A DNA stretch of 64,000 nucleotides from Pseudomonas sp. MM211 (GCF_020386635.1 NZ_CP081942.1:806001-870000); one strand, 5' to 3'. Shown: positions 9,306-19,121, numbered from the stretch's first letter. Numbers and translations are program-made. Notes: a model not told the origin generated them from the letters alone.

Positions 9306-11144
9306 ATGCCTGATTACCGCTCGAAGACCTCCACCCACGGCCGCAACATGGCCGGTGCCCGTGCCCTGTGGCGCGCCACCGGGATGAAGGACGAAGACTT
9401 CAAGAAACCGATCATCGCCATCGCCAACTCCTTCACCCAGTTCGTGCCCGGTCACGTGCACCTGAAGGACCTGGGCCAACTGGTCGCCCGCGAGATCGAG
9501 AAAGCCGGCGGCGTGGCCAAGGAATTCAACACCATCGCGGTCGACGACGGCATCGCCATGGGCCACGACGGCATGCTCTATTCGCTGCCGAGCCGCGAGA
9601 TCATCGCCGACTCCGTGGAATACATGGTCAACGCCCACTGCGCTGACGCCATCGTGTGCATCTCCAACTGCGACAAGATCACCCCCGGCATGCTGATGGC
9701 CGCCCTGCGCCTGAACATCCCGGTGATCTTCGTTTCCGGCGGTCCGATGGAAGCCGGCAAAACTAAGCTGGCCAGCCACGGCCTGGACTTGGTCGACGCC
9801 ATGGTCATCGCCGCCGACTCCAGCGCCTCCGACGAGAAGGTCGCCGAGTACGAGCGCAGCGCCTGCCCGACCTGCGGCTCGTGCTCCGGCATGTTCACCG
9901 CCAACTCGATGAACTGCCTGGTGGAAGCCCTGGGCCTGGCACTGCCGGGCAACGGCTCGACCCTGGCCACCCACAGCGATCGCGAGCAACTGTTCCTGCA
10001 GGCCGGGCGTACCATCGTCGAGCTGTGCAAACGCTACTACGGCGACAACGACGACTCGGTACTGCCGCGTAATATCGCCAACTTCAAGGCGTTCGAAAAC
10101 GCCATGACCCTGGACATCGCCATGGGCGGCTCCACCAACACCATCCTGCACTTGCTGGCCGCCGCCCAGGAAGCCGAGATCGATTTCGACCTGCGCGACA
10201 TCGACCGCCTGTCCCGTCACGTGCCGCAGCTGTGCAAGGTCGCGCCGAACATCCAGAAGTACCACATGGAAGACGTGCACCGCGCTGGCGGGATCTTCTC
10301 GATCCTTGGTTCGCTGGCCCGTGGTGGCCTGCTGCATACCGACCTGCCGACCGTGCACAGCACGTCCATGGCTGAAGGCATCGCCAAATGGGACATCACC
10401 CAGACCAACGATGAAGCGGTGCACCACTTCTTCAAGGCCGGCCCGGCCGGTATCCCGACGCAGACCGCCTTCAGCCAGTCGACCCGCTGGGAAACCCTGG
10501 ATGACGACCGCGAGAACGGCTGCATCCGCAGTGTCGAACACGCCTACTCGCAAGAAGGCGGCCTGGCTGTGCTGTACGGCAACATCGCCCTCGACGGCTG
10601 CGTGGTGAAAACCGCTGGCGTGGACGAGTCGATCCACGTGTTCGAAGGCAACGCGAAGATCTTCGAAAGCCAGGACAGCGCGGTACGCGGCATCCTCGCT
10701 GACGAAGTGAAGGAAGGCGACATCGTCATCATTCGCTACGAGGGCCCGAAAGGCGGCCCGGGCATGCAGGAAATGCTCTACCCGACTTCGTACCTGAAAT
10801 CCAAGGGCCTGGGCAAAGCCTGCGCGCTGCTCACCGACGGTCGCTTCTCCGGCGGCACCTCCGGCCTGTCCATCGGCCACGCTTCGCCTGAAGCCGCCGC
10901 CGGTGGCGCCATCGGCCTGGTGCAGGATGGCGACAAGGTGCTGATCGACATTCCGAACCGCTCGATCAACCTGCTGGTCAGCGACGATGAACTGGCCGCA
11001 CGCCGGGTCGAACAGGACAAGAAAGGCTGGAAACCGGTCGAAAAACGTCCTCGCAAAGTGACCACCGCACTGAAGGCCTACGCCCTGCTCGCCACCAGCG
11101 CCGACAAGGGCGCGGTACGCGACAAGGCAATGCTGGACGGCTGA
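9306..11144 (+). CDS. ilvD: Dihydroxy-acid dehydratase
   Basis: A 612-residue enzyme, typical for IlvD. It converts 2,3-dihydroxyisovalerate and 2,3-dihydroxy-3-methylvalerate to the 2-oxo acids that precede Val, Leu and Ile. The cluster cysteines and surroundings are clear: [12 protein letters not shown] and [18 protein letters not shown]. The C-terminal [20 protein letters not shown] is the usual signature. An N-terminal [20 protein letters not shown] matches the family start. The gene stands alone, followed by a strong terminator at 11164. A 669-residue antisense frame across it is a codon-bias shadow. Confidence 0.97.
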   Translation: MPDYRSKTSTHGRNMAGARALWRATGMKDEDFKKPIIAIANSFTQFVPGHVHLKDLGQLVAREIEKAGGVAKEFNTIAVDDGIAMGHDGMLYSLPSREIIADSVEYMVNAHCADAIVCISNCDKITPGMLMAALRLNIPVIFVSGGPMEAGKTKLASHGLDLVDAMVIAADSSASDEKVAEYERSACPTCGSCSGMFTANSMNCLVEALGLALPGNGSTLATHSDREQLFLQAGRTIVELCKRYYGDNDDSVLPRNIANFKAFENAMTLDIAMGGSTNTILHLLAAAQEAEIDFDLRDIDRLSRHVPQLCKVAPNIQKYHMEDVHRAGGIFSILGSLARGGLLHTDLPTVHSTSMAEGIAKWDITQTNDEAVHHFFKAGPAGIPTQTAFSQSTRWETLDDDRENGCIRSVEHAYSQEGGLAVLYGNIALDGCVVKTAGVDESIHVFEGNAKIFESQDSAVRGILADEVKEGDIVIIRYEGPKGGPGMQEMLYPTSYLKSKGLGKACALLTDGRFSGGTSGLSIGHASPEAAAGGAIGLVQDGDKVLIDIPNRSINLLVSDDELAARRVEQDKKGWKPVEKRPRKVTTALKAYALLATSADKGAVRDKAMLDG

Positions 11145-11163
11145 TCCCGTAGCGCGACACATG

Positions 11164-11196
11164 AAAACCCGGCCCTGCGCCGGGTTTTCTGTTTTG
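11164..11196 (+). terminator. Rho-independent terminator of ilvD
   Basis: The hairpin arms AAAACCCGGC and GCCGGGTTTT enclose CCTGC and are followed by CTGTTTT. It begins 19 bases after the ilvD stop. Confidence 0.85.
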
Positions 11197-11229
11197 GCGA
11201 TGCCCGGCAGCGACGCATCGCTATTGCGT

Positions 11230-11303
11230 CCCGGGTGTCGCTTCGCTCTACCCGGGCTACGTTTTTGCACGGAACGGATCGCCAGCAAGCTGGCTCCTAC
11301 AGG
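11230..11303. repeat. Two intergenic hairpin repeats (CCCGGGT class and REP GTAGGAGCC class)
   Basis: At 11230-11260 an element with CCCGGGTGTCGCTTCGC and CCCGGGCTAC matches the class repeated at 48397-48427. At 11277-11300 a REP hairpin GATCGCCAGCAAGCTGGC plus TCCTAC is of the same class as the pair at 35906-35964, in reverse orientation. It ends about 20 bases before the next gene. Confidence 0.65.
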
Positions 11304-11320
11304 TTTAGGCAGGAGGATGC

Positions 11321-11779
11321 ATGAAGATTGGCTTGATCGCCGACACCCACGGCTTGCTGCGCCCCGAGGCGTTGGCCGCGCTGCAGGGCGTCGATCATCT
11401 GATCCACGCGGGTGATATCGGCGGAGCGCACATACTCGTCGAGCTCGAACGTATTGCGCCGCTGTCGGTGGTGCGTGGCAACAACGATGTCAACGCCTGG
11501 GCCGATGACATTGCCGAGCGGCTGACATTGCGCTTCGGCGCGGTGAGCCTGTATCTGCTGCATGACCTCAAGCAACTGGATATCGACCCCAAGGCTAAGG
11601 GCATCGACGTGGTGATCGCCGGCCACTCCCACAAGCCCCTGCATGAAGAGCGCGACGGCGTGCTCTACCTGAATCCGGGCAGCGCCGGCCCTCGGCGCTT
11701 CAAGCTTCCGATCAGCGTGGCCCTGCTGCATATCGACGGCGACGCAGTGCGCTTCGAACTGATTACGCTGGAGGTCTGA
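11321..11779 (+). CDS. YfcE/MJ0936-type metallophosphoesterase
   Basis: A 152-residue calcineurin-like phosphoesterase of the small phosphodiesterase family. The metal-binding motifs occur in order: IADTHG (about 5-10), HAGDIGG (about 28-34), VVRGNNDVNAWADD (about 49-62) and AGHSHKP (about 98-104), followed by LNPGSAGPRR. AGGAGG lies just upstream of the ATG. The family hydrolyses phosphodiesters with two divalent metals; its physiological substrate is usually unknown. It appears to be a monocistronic gene between repeat blocks. Confidence 0.9.
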   Translation: MKIGLIADTHGLLRPEALAALQGVDHLIHAGDIGGAHILVELERIAPLSVVRGNNDVNAWADDIAERLTLRFGAVSLYLLHDLKQLDIDPKAKGIDVVIAGHSHKPLHEERDGVLYLNPGSAGPRRFKLPISVALLHIDGDAVRFELITLEV

Positions 11780-12114
11780 TGCAAGGCGATAGCGGCCGTT
11801 CGATTTGGTGGGCTGAAGCCCACCCTACAGCCGCGCATCTTGGGTAGGGTGGGCTTCAGCCCACCAATTGATGGCTCCCACGCTGGAGCATGGGAGCCAT
11901 CATCAATCTCGTGGGAGGGGCTTTAGCCGCGAGCTCTTTACGCCTAGCTAGGCAAATCGAGGCTAAAGCCTCTCCCACAAAAGCTCTGCCCACCATCCGC
12001 TTTCGCCTTCAAGACGTCCCGCCGATGCAACAACCTTGAAAAACACGCCGGTCGAAGCCATCTACATGGATACAGACTTTTCGACACGCCCAATCACTGC
12101 CTGATGGAGCCCCC
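11780..12114. repeat. REP cluster: RAYT-class BIME plus a composite hairpin repeat
   Basis: No gene is seen. Two inverted REP copies of the RAYT class lie at 11806-11830 (minus) and 11843-11866 (plus), each with GTGGGC/GCCCAC arms around the loop. A palindromic segment with CTCCCACGCTGGAGCATGGGAG sits around 11875-11898, shown here in two halves: CTCCCACGCTG and GAGCATGGGAG. A second pair at 11911-11985 has GTGGGAGGGGCTTTAGCC and GGCTAAAGCCTCTCCCAC as outer arms. The region from about 11873 recurs at 33980-34115. The remaining ~110 bases before gloA show no clear element. Confidence 0.75.
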
Positions 12115-12642
12115 ATGACCCTCGATGAACTCAACACCCTGCCCGGCGTAACCGGCAAGCCTGACGTCGCCACGGCGGATTTCGTCTACAACCACACCAT
12201 GATCCGCGTGAAGGATCTGCAGAAGTCTCTGGATTTCTATACCCGCGTGCTGGGCTTCACCCTGCTCGAGAAGAAGGATTTTCCGGATGCCGAGTTCAGC
12301 CTGTACTTCCTCGCGCTGATTGCCGACAAGTCGCAGATCCCGGCCGACCCGGCAGCACGCCATCAATGGCGCAAGTCCATCCCCGGCGTGCTAGAGCTGA
12401 CCTACAACTACGGCACCGAGAAGGATCCGGAGTTTTCCTACCACAGCGGCAACAGCGACCCACGCGGTTTCGGCCACCTGTGCGTAGCGGTGCCGGATAT
12501 CAAGGCGGCTTGCCAGCGTTTCGAAGACCTGAGCGTGGACTTCCAGAAACGCCTGACCGATGGGCGTATGAGCAACATTGCCTTTATCAAAGACCCGGAC
12601 GGTTACTGGGTGGAAATCATCCAGTTCACTGAAGTGGACTAG
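12115..12642 (+). CDS. gloA: Lactoylglutathione lyase (glyoxalase I)
   Basis: A 175-residue vicinal-oxygen-chelate enzyme that isomerises the hemithioacetal of methylglyoxal and glutathione to S-lactoylglutathione. The length and N-terminal extension match the longer, eukaryote-like class found in Pseudomonas. The first module has HTMIRVKDLQKSLDFYTRVL with a metal His. YNYGTEKDP marks the middle, GFGHLCVAVPDI carries the second His, and DPDGYWVEIIQ the terminal Glu. No partner genes are adjacent. It is cytosolic. Confidence 0.95.
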   Translation: MTLDELNTLPGVTGKPDVATADFVYNHTMIRVKDLQKSLDFYTRVLGFTLLEKKDFPDAEFSLYFLALIADKSQIPADPAARHQWRKSIPGVLELTYNYGTEKDPEFSYHSGNSDPRGFGHLCVAVPDIKAACQRFEDLSVDFQKRLTDGRMSNIAFIKDPDGYWVEIIQFTEVD

Positions 12643-12651
12643 AAAACGCGC

Positions 12652-12676
12652 CGCCCCGCTGTTGACCGGCGGGGCG
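12652..12676. terminator. Hairpin between convergent gloA and the DUF3060 gene
   Basis: The GC-rich arms CGCCCCG and CGGGGCG enclose about 9 bases in the 44-base gap between convergent stops. There is no T run on either side, so its terminator function is only likely. Confidence 0.5.
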
Positions 12677-12686
12677 ACCGCCCCGA

Positions 12687-13187
12687 TTACTTGCGCTCGA
12701 CCTTGCTGTCGATGCCTCCCAGTTGCACCTCAGGCTCATCGCCGCTCCAGCGCACCTGCTGACTGACCCCGATAACGCTCAGTTTGGCCTCGCCATCGAA
12801 CTGCAGATCCAGCTCGTGCTCGGCACCTTCTACCGTGACCACTGCCGGTTGCTCGCCCGCGATGACGGCCGTACGAACCTGGTTGTTGCTGGTGTCGACG
12901 CTCAAGGCATTCACATGCTCGGCAACGACCTCGATCTCGGCGCCCGATACGGTCAACGACCTGGCCGTTTCCAGCGTCACCTTGTGCTCGGAACCGTAGA
13001 CCAGCACGGCGCCACATTCACCGGTCAGGTGAATGACGTTGGCATTGCCGGTGATGTTCACGTCCTGGCCTTTGCAGGACACGTCGCGCGACAGGCCGAT
13101 CCCCTCGATATTCAGCGGCTCGGCCAGAGCAGCCGCACTCGCCACCATAGCGCTCAGCAGGCAAGCCGCCGTCAGCATCTTGTTCAT
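12687..13187 (-). CDS. DUF3060 domain secreted protein
   Basis: A 166-residue protein starting at MNKMLTAACL, with a signal peptide ending near ASAAALAEP. GAGGGA lies a few bases upstream, which favours this start over a longer frame. The mature part consists of short repeated beta-rich units (ITGNANVIHLTG, VTLETARSLTVSG, VVTVEGAEHELDLQ), typical of the DUF3060 fold. Two Cys (VSCKGQ and GECGAV) could form a disulfide. It is predicted to be periplasmic or surface-located. No function is established. It is convergent with gloA and lies downstream of a LysR gene on the same strand. Confidence 0.8.
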   Translation of the reverse strand: MNKMLTAACLLSAMVASAAALAEPLNIEGIGLSRDVSCKGQDVNITGNANVIHLTGECGAVLVYGSEHKVTLETARSLTVSGAEIEVVAEHVNALSVDTSNNQVRTAVIAGEQPAVVTVEGAEHELDLQFDGEAKLSVIGVSQQVRWSGDEPEVQLGGIDSKVERK

Positions 13188-13283
13188 GGGTACATCCCTC
13201 TTGGTCGATGATGGCCCTGAACATGCCGTGGGGCCGATGCTATGACCGGCGCACAGCGGGGAAGGTTCTCGCCTGCAAGCCAC

Positions 13284-14177
13284 TCAATTCGCTTGCTGCA
13301 ACTCGGTTCTCAACCATTGAGCGAGCTGCTCGGCGCGCCGGCCGCTGCGCCGCTCCGGCACCCAAAGCGCCAGCTGCGCTTCGGTTTCGACGAAGCCCCA
13401 GGGCGCGGCCAGCCGCCCTGCCGCGAGGTCATCGGCCACCAGTTGCAGGGGTGCGATGGCCACGCCAAGCCCCGCTGACGCCGCTTCGAGCAGGTAATAG
13501 AGGTGCTCGAAGCCCTGGCCCAAACGCATCTGCGTCGGTTCCAGCCCCATGGCTGCAGCCCACTGCGGCCAGGCTTGCGGTCGCGAGGTGGTGTGCAGCA
13601 GGGCCTCGCGCAGCAAAGCGCCTGGCGCGGCCTCACGCAATTCGGCAAACCGCACATGCCTTGGGCTCACCACGGGGCCGATGGATTCGCGCGCCAACTC
13701 GAAGACCTGCATGTCCGCAGGCCAGGGCGGCTCGGCGTAAAGCAGGGTGGCGTCCACCTGAGGGCTGCGCGGATCCAGTTCGCCCTGGCTGGTGGACAGT
13801 TGCAGCCGCAGCTCGGGCAAGGCCTGGTTGAGCCGATCCAGTCGCGGAATGAACCAGCGCGCCAGCAGGCTGCCGGGACAACCGAGCACGAAGGGTGTGT
13901 CGACTTCCCGCTGGCGGATCTCACCACACACCTGACGCAGCCGGGTGAACGTCTCGCCGCTGACATCACGCAAGCGCATGCCGACTTCGGTCAGTTTGAG
14001 TCCGCGCCCGTCCTTGACGAACAGCGCCACCCCGAGCTGCTCTTCCAGGGTGCGGATCTGCCGGCTCACCGCGCCGTGGGTGACATGCAGTTCGACCGCA
14101 GCACGGCTTACGCTGCCGAGCCGTGCTGCTGCTTCGAAGGCATGCAGGGCATTCAGGGAGGGCAGCTCCTGGGCCAT
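13284..14177 (-). CDS. LysR-type transcriptional regulator (GcvA-like)
   Basis: A 297-residue regulator. The winged helix-turn-helix occupies about 5-65, with [20 protein letters not shown] and [18 protein letters not shown]. The LysR substrate-binding domain follows from about 90. The start of the effector domain ([20 protein letters not shown]) resembles the GcvA/AmpR-like branch. The target is unknown. It lies one base after the DUF3592 gene on the same strand, so the two probably share a transcript. Confidence 0.9.
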   Translation of the reverse strand: MAQELPSLNALHAFEAAARLGSVSRAAVELHVTHGAVSRQIRTLEEQLGVALFVKDGRGLKLTEVGMRLRDVSGETFTRLRQVCGEIRQREVDTPFVLGCPGSLLARWFIPRLDRLNQALPELRLQLSTSQGELDPRSPQVDATLLYAEPPWPADMQVFELARESIGPVVSPRHVRFAELREAAPGALLREALLHTTSRPQAWPQWAAAMGLEPTQMRLGQGFEHLYYLLEAASAGLGVAIAPLQLVADDLAAGRLAAPWGFVETEAQLALWVPERRSGRRAEQLAQWLRTELQQAN

Positions 14178-14178
14178 C

Positions 14179-14847
14179 TCAGTCCACCAACTCGGGCAGA
14201 AAACGGGTGTCCATGCTGTAGCGCTTGGGGTTGCTCGGGTCGATCATTACGGTGACCAGCGACTCGTTGATGTAGGGGCCTGGATCGAACCACAGGTTTT
14301 CACTGCGAAACACATGCAGCTTGTTGGTCTGCGGGTTCAGCCACTGGGCGACGATGCGGTATGGGTTGCGGCCGTTGATGCTCAGTGAGCCATTGAGTTC
14401 GACATCCACCACTTCGGCCTGCACCGCTGTGCCGCTGACCCGCAACTCAGCGGCGCGGCGCTTGGCGAACAGCGGCGGCAGCACGAAAAGCAGACCGATC
14501 GCCAGAAATACGCTGCCGATGCCACCGACGATCAGGCTACCCAGCCAGTTCTGGCCGAAGCTGTCGATGTGCGCCCGCTCAGGGCTTTGCGGGTCGTAAT
14601 AGAGTGCAACCCGCTCACCGATATCGAAGGACGGCGGCGTGCTGCAGGTGCTGCTGTAATACTCGCCAAGGGTGCCGTCCAGGGTCATGAACGATACCGT
14701 CGGGCAGCCGTCCTCGAGATCGACGATCGAACCCTCGATCAGAGTCATCCTCGCCTCAGCGCTGATGCGAGCGATTTGAATGCCGATGGCGATCACCAGC
14801 AGAAGCGCACCGATACCTGGGAAAAGCCACAACCATCCTGTTTTCAT
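14179..14847 (-). CDS. DUF3592 membrane protein
   Basis: A 222-residue protein with an N-terminal membrane segment ([20 protein letters not shown]) and a second one near 105-128 ([20 protein letters not shown]). The soluble part between them contains [13 protein letters not shown], the recurring pattern of DUF3592 proteins. A second soluble domain follows, with [13 protein letters not shown]. Function is unknown; it is an inner-membrane protein. The LysR gene follows almost directly. Confidence 0.8.
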   Translation of the reverse strand: MKTGWLWLFPGIGALLLVIAIGIQIARISAEARMTLIEGSIVDLEDGCPTVSFMTLDGTLGEYYSSTCSTPPSFDIGERVALYYDPQSPERAHIDSFGQNWLGSLIVGGIGSVFLAIGLLFVLPPLFAKRRAAELRVSGTAVQAEVVDVELNGSLSINGRNPYRIVAQWLNPQTNKLHVFRSENLWFDPGPYINESLVTVMIDPSNPKRYSMDTRFLPELVD

Positions 14848-14944
14848 ACCGCCTCCGACCTGTGCGTATACATCACATCAAGGGCGAGGATTATCCGGCA
14901 TCGAACGGCGCAGTCCAGTCGAATGAATCACGTCAGAGCGATCA

Positions 14945-15553
14945 TCAGAACGTCACAGGTGTATTCACCCAGAGAATGCGCGCCTCGGTAGAGCCGCTGT
15001 TGCGATAACCGTGGGGCAGGTTGCTGGGGAAGTGAAAGGCATCTCCCGTCGCCAGGCTGTAGCACTGCTCACCGATGGTCAGCTCGATACTGCCCTCGAG
15101 CACATAGCCCATTTCTTCGCCGGGGTGCTCGATCAGGCCATCGCTGGCCACGCCTGGCGCGACGATATGAATGTTGCCCTGCAGCAGCCCGCCCTTTTGC
15201 AGGTGGGTGATGCGCTCCAGGCCGATGTCGCCGTCCTTGTTACGCTTGACGAAGCGCTTGACCGGGCGCTCACCCGCGCGCAGCACCGGCTCATCGGATA
15301 CCCACTCCTCGGACGTCAGAGTGGATACGTTGCTGCCCAAGGCGCCTGCCAAACGGTGGAGCATGGCCAGTGATGGAGAAGCGGCGTCGTTTTCCAGTTT
15401 GGAGATCAGGCTTTCCGAACACCCGGCAACGGTAGCCACCTGCTTGAGGGTCAGGCCGGCGACCTTGCGAGCATGGCGCAGACGCACTCCCAGACTGGGC
15501 AGACCATCGGTGTGATTGGCTTTCGACGGCGGTGTATGGCTAGCTTTGAGCAT
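14945..15553 (-). CDS. XRE-family regulator with C-terminal cupin domain
   Basis: A 202-residue protein starting at MLKASHTPPSK; a longer frame to 15643 is unlikely. The helix-turn-helix spans about 22-75 (LGVRLRHARKVAGLTLKQVA, then SESLISKLENDAASPSLAML). A cupin_2 barrel follows, with HPGEEMGYVLEGSIELTIG and HFPSNLPHGYRNSG. Regulators of this PuuR/SutR-like shape usually sense a small amine or amino acid-like ligand and repress the adjacent catabolic operon. It is the last gene of the leftward transporter-hydrolase cluster, so I infer it controls that cluster, probably at the palindrome at 20663-20685. Confidence 0.85.
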   Translation of the reverse strand: MLKASHTPPSKANHTDGLPSLGVRLRHARKVAGLTLKQVATVAGCSESLISKLENDAASPSLAMLHRLAGALGSNVSTLTSEEWVSDEPVLRAGERPVKRFVKRNKDGDIGLERITHLQKGGLLQGNIHIVAPGVASDGLIEHPGEEMGYVLEGSIELTIGEQCYSLATGDAFHFPSNLPHGYRNSGSTEARILWVNTPVTF

Positions 15554-15695
15554 GCGTTTCTCGATGAATGGATAACCCGTATTGAAGGCACATGTGCGGC
15601 AGCGAATTCTCCCGCTGGCCGCACAGTATCGCCGAAGGCACACGGGTAATTAATCCCCTGACACCAACCAAACCACTCTTGTGTGCAGGGCGACC

Positions 15696-16406
15696 TCAGA
15701 GACTAACCGAGAAGTGCACTTCCACCGGATTCAGGTCGTTGATCGGCACGATGTCCTGTGGGCAAGCCGACATCACCACCACGCAATCCATGGCTGCCTG
15801 GATTTCCACGTAGTCGCCCGCCTTGGAAACGGGAGGCAGCCACTCGATGCTGTAATCCGCCTTGACCGGGATGTTCATCCACAGGTTGAACGGCTGCGGC
15901 ACTTCGCGGGCGCGCAGACCGATGGCCTGCAGGGCCAGGCGCATGTTGTCGGCGCAGCTGTCGTGGTAACCCTCGACACCGAGGTTGGTGTAGCGATGCA
16001 GATCGCAGGCCGCGATCAGGGTGTCGTGCACACCCGGTGAAGTGTCGGTCAGCAAGGTACCGATGGTACGGCGGCGGTTGCTGAACAGCTCGTCACCCGC
16101 CTTGGGAATGATGCGGTCGATGTGCGCGCGAGCATGCTCCATGGAGAGGAATTCGCTCAGGTCTTCGGCATTGAACAGCCAGGTGTCGCACACCTGGGTG
16201 CCGTGGGTGTTGATGATCTTGATGACCTCACCCGCCTTAAGGCGCACGGCACGGCCGCAGCGTGCCGGCACAGTGTAGGTCTTGCCGAGTTCCGGCGTGC
16301 CGTCGGCCGACAGTGGCTCGTTGAGGGTGGCGTTGAGGCCCAGCGACGCGCCGTTGTCAGGCTGGCAGCAGGCTGGGTAATCGTGGGCGTGGTTCGAATG
16401 GCTCAT
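15696..16406 (-). CDS. DUF1989 protein (urea carboxylase-associated family)
   Basis: A 236-residue protein of the family annotated as urea carboxylase-associated or urea amidolyase-associated. Recognisable parts are VPARCGRAVRLKAGEVIKII, GTQVCDTWLFN, a Cys-containing segment near YHDSCADNMRLAL, and PFNLWMNIPV. Members accompany urea or guanidine carboxylases and nitrogen-compound transporters, and their biochemical role is not settled. Here it sits between the amidohydrolase and the XRE-cupin regulator. No urea carboxylase is in the window, so the substrate is likely another ureido or amide nitrogen compound (inference). Confidence 0.85.
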   Translation of the reverse strand: MSHSNHAHDYPACCQPDNGASLGLNATLNEPLSADGTPELGKTYTVPARCGRAVRLKAGEVIKIINTHGTQVCDTWLFNAEDLSEFLSMEHARAHIDRIIPKAGDELFSNRRRTIGTLLTDTSPGVHDTLIAACDLHRYTNLGVEGYHDSCADNMRLALQAIGLRAREVPQPFNLWMNIPVKADYSIEWLPPVSKAGDYVEIQAAMDCVVVMSACPQDIVPINDLNPVEVHFSVSL

Positions 16407-16433
16407 GGTCGCTCCTAGTTGGGCAAGGACAGG

Positions 16434-17666
16434 TCAGGCTTGTTCAGCCAGTTGGACGAGGCTCCAGGCCAGCGCACGGGCGCCGGCTTCGAGCTGGGAA
16501 GGTTCGGTGTATTCCAGAGGGTTGTGGCTGATGCCGTCGCGGCTTGGCACGAACAGCATGCCGGTCGGGCAATGCGTCGCCAGGTACATGGCGTCGTGGA
16601 AGGCGCCCGAGCGCAGGCTCAGGGAGGCTTCGCCAGTGGCCTCGACTGCCTGCTGGAGCACATCGACAACAGCTGCATCGAAAGCCACTGGTGGATGACT
16701 GAAGAGCATCTGCAGCTCGGCCTGCGCGGGCAGGCAATCGGCCAGCGCCGTATCGAAAGCGTTCAGCACGGCACTGTCGGCATGCCGGAAATCGATGCTG
16801 AAGGTCACCTCTCCGGCCACCGTATTGATCGAATTGGGCAGCACGTGCCAGCGCCCGAAGGTCAGGCGTTTGTCGGCGCCCGCCAGGCGTTCGGCCAGAG
16901 TGTCGATGGCTGGCAGGCAGCCGGTAGCCAGCAGCAGCGCGTCCTGGCGCATGTCCATCGGCGTGGTGCCGGCATGGGCGGAAGCACCGCGGCAGCGCAC
17001 CTGATACCAGCGCACGCCCTGAATGCCGGAGACCACGCCGAGCGGCACACCCGCGCGCTCCAGCACCGGCCCCTGTTCGATGTGCAGTTCGACGAAGGCA
17101 TGCGCGGCGATCTTTTCGCGCAGCGGTAGCCCGACGAAACGGCGGCCATGCGCATCCAGCGCCTCACCGACACTGACGCCCGAAGCATCCAGGCTATCTC
17201 GATAGGCAGCCATGCGGGTCGGTTCGACGAAGGCGCTGGAGCCCATGGCGCCGGGGCTGAAACGACTGCCCTCCTCGTTCGTCCACACCACCAGCTCGAT
17301 CGGCCGGCGCGTGCGCAGGCCCTGATCGTGCAGCGCCAGCAGGCACTCCAGACCGGCCATCACACCGTAACAGCCATCCAGATGGCCGCCGCTGGGCTGG
17401 GTATCGATGTGGCTGCCGGTCATCACCGGCGGCAGATCCTCCAGGCCGTCGCGGCGTATGAACAGGTTGGCGCAGGCATCCGTCCACACGCGGCAACCGA
17501 TACGCTGCGCTTCGCCGATCAGCCAGGCGCGCGCAGCGAAGTCCTCTGCAGAAAGCGCCTGGCGATTCATCCCGCCGGCCGGTAGCGCGCCAAACCCGGC
17601 CAGGGTATCGAGCAGGCCATGCAGACGCTCGGCACACACCGCCGCCATCACTCGCTCGGCATTCAT
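16434..17666 (-). CDS. M20-family Zn-dependent amidohydrolase (allantoate / N-carbamoyl-amino acid hydrolase type)
   Basis: About 410 residues from an ATG at 17664-17666 that overlaps the ABC ATPase stop by ATGA; longer readings are artefacts. The AllC/HyuC-type metal and active-site motifs are visible: TGSHIDTQPSGGHLDGCYG, VWTNEEGSRFSPGAMGS, VELHIEQGP, and the C-terminal SRDGISHNPLEYT. The family splits allantoate, N-carbamoyl-L-amino acids or ureidoglycine-type amides in the cytosol. The preceding genes encode a polar amino acid-type ABC importer, so it most likely hydrolyses the imported compound. I cannot tell allantoate from N-carbamoyl substrates by eye. Confidence 0.88.
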   Translation of the reverse strand: MNAERVMAAVCAERLHGLLDTLAGFGALPAGGMNRQALSAEDFAARAWLIGEAQRIGCRVWTDACANLFIRRDGLEDLPPVMTGSHIDTQPSGGHLDGCYGVMAGLECLLALHDQGLRTRRPIELVVWTNEEGSRFSPGAMGSSAFVEPTRMAAYRDSLDASGVSVGEALDAHGRRFVGLPLREKIAAHAFVELHIEQGPVLERAGVPLGVVSGIQGVRWYQVRCRGASAHAGTTPMDMRQDALLLATGCLPAIDTLAERLAGADKRLTFGRWHVLPNSINTVAGEVTFSIDFRHADSAVLNAFDTALADCLPAQAELQMLFSHPPVAFDAAVVDVLQQAVEATGEASLSLRSGAFHDAMYLATHCPTGMLFVPSRDGISHNPLEYTEPSQLEAGARALAWSLVQLAEQA

Positions 17667-18469
17667 TGGCACACCTCCTGGCGTGGCGTCAGGCTGCGGT
17701 TGAACCAGGGTTTGAGGAACTGTCGCAGGCGGTCGGTGGCGGGCGCCTGGAACATCGCCGCCGGCGCACCGGTCTCGACGATTTGTCCGGCTTCCATGAA
17801 CACCACCTGGCTGGATATCTGTGCGGCGAAACTCATCTCGTGGGTCACCATGACCATGGTCATGCCGTCGTTGGCCAGGCTGCGAATCACCTGCAGCACC
17901 TCTTCTACCAGTTCCGGATCGAGCGCCGACGTCGGCTCGTCGAGCAGCATCAGGCGCGGCTTCACCGCCAGCGCCCGGGCGATACCGACGCGCTGTTGCT
18001 GCCCACCGGACAGTCGTGCCGGGTAAGCGCCCATCTTGGCTGCCAGACCAACCCGTTGCAGCGCCGCCTCGGCCAGCGCGCGAGCCTCGGTTCGGTTCAG
18101 GCGTTTGCCCAATAGTAGAGGCGCCATGACGTTCTCCAGCACAGTCATGTGCGGCCACAGATTGAATTGCTGAAACACCATGGCCAGCGGTCGACGTACC
18201 TCGGCGATGCTGGCGGCGCTGTCCTGGTCGGCTGGGCGCCGCCCAGGGCCGCTGTAGCCGAGCAGCTGGCCATCGATCCACACCTCGCCCTGGTCATAGG
18301 CTTCGAGGAAATTCATGCAGCGCAGGGCAGTGGTCTTGCCGGAGCCGGAGGGGCCGATCAGCGAGACGATCTCGCCGGCTCGCACACTCAGGTCGAAACC
18401 CTGCAACACGGTATTGGCGCCGTAGGACTTGCCCACGCCGCGCAGTTCAAGAAGGGGAAGCTTGCTCAT
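17663..18469 (-). CDS. Polar amino acid-type ABC transporter ATP-binding protein
   Basis: 268 residues of the HisP/GlnQ class. The Walker A is GPSGSGKTT (about 39-47), the Q-loop FQQFNLWPHM, the signature LSGGQQQR, Walker B LMLLDEPTS and the switch VTHEM. An insert between Walker A and Q-loop (GYSGPGRRPADQDSAASIAE) is somewhat longer than usual. It overlaps the hydrolase start by four bases and lies four bases behind the permease gene, so it belongs to one operon. Confidence 0.93.
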   Translation of the reverse strand: MSKLPLLELRGVGKSYGANTVLQGFDLSVRAGEIVSLIGPSGSGKTTALRCMNFLEAYDQGEVWIDGQLLGYSGPGRRPADQDSAASIAEVRRPLAMVFQQFNLWPHMTVLENVMAPLLLGKRLNRTEARALAEAALQRVGLAAKMGAYPARLSGGQQQRVGIARALAVKPRLMLLDEPTSALDPELVEEVLQVIRSLANDGMTMVMVTHEMSFAAQISSQVVFMEAGQIVETGAPAAMFQAPATDRLRQFLKPWFNRSLTPRQEVCQ

Positions 18470-18473
18470 CGGG

Positions 18474-19121
18474 TCATCCTCGCAGGTAGCGCGTTGCGCG
18501 ACGGCCGAGCGCAGCGGCGGCGAAACCGACCAGCAGCGTCAGCAGCCAGTACGAGAGCACCAGCAGCACGTAGGGCACGACATAGGAAAAGGTGTTGGAG
18601 ACGATCTGCCCGGCGGTCATGGTCAGCTCCGGCACGGTGATGATCGATGTCACCGCGCTTTCCTTGATGGTCAGGATCACCTGGTTGCCCAGCAACGGCA
18701 GCGCGAACGCCAGCGCCTGGGGCGCCTGGATGTGCCAGAAGGTCTGGATGCCGTTCAGGCCATGCACCCGCGCCGCCTCCAGCTGGCCGATCGGCACACT
18801 GGCCCAGGCCGAGCGCAGCAGCTCGGCAAAATAGGCGGCGCTGTAGAGGCACAGGGCAAGAATGCTCGCCTCGATGGCGTCCAGGGTCAGGCCAAGCACC
18901 GGCAGACCGAAATAGATCAGCAGCAGTTGCGCGAGGAACGGCGTGCCACGCACCAGCCAGACATACAACCGATAAAGGCCAATGAAGCCCGGTACCGCCA
19001 GGCGCAGGGCATTGAGGGCAAAGCCCAGAAGCAGGCCCAGCGCCGCGCCGGCAAAACTGATGCCCAGGGTGACCAGCAGCGCCTGACCGAAATCGGGAAG
19101 GTAATTCATCCAGTTCTCCAT
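18474..19121 (-). CDS. Amino acid-type ABC transporter permease
   Basis: A 215-residue inner-membrane permease of the HisM/GlnP family with about five membrane helices. The coupling EAA-like loop is seen as QLEAARVHGLNGIQTFWHIQ, followed by APQALAFALPLLGNQVI. It pairs with the adjacent permease gene, whose coding region touches its start at 19121. The two would form the heterodimeric channel of the importer. Confidence 0.92.
   Translation of the reverse strand: MENWMNYLPDFGQALLVTLGISFAGAALGLLLGFALNALRLAVPGFIGLYRLYVWLVRGTPFLAQLLLIYFGLPVLGLTLDAIEASILALCLYSAAYFAELLRSAWASVPIGQLEAARVHGLNGIQTFWHIQAPQALAFALPLLGNQVILTIKESAVTSIITVPELTMTAGQIVSNTFSYVVPYVLLVLSYWLLTLLVGFAAAALGRRATRYLRG

Noticed and set aside
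9279..11288. 669-residue open frame antisense to ilvD
   Set aside because: It lies opposite a certain gene, has His/Gly/Ala/Val-rich composition typical of antisense frames in GC-rich DNA, and has no recognisable domain.
17667..18281. N-terminal extension of the M20 hydrolase to 615 residues
   Set aside because: The added part reads out of frame through the ABC ATPase gene and has no domain; ATGA coupling at 17663-17666 gives the natural start.
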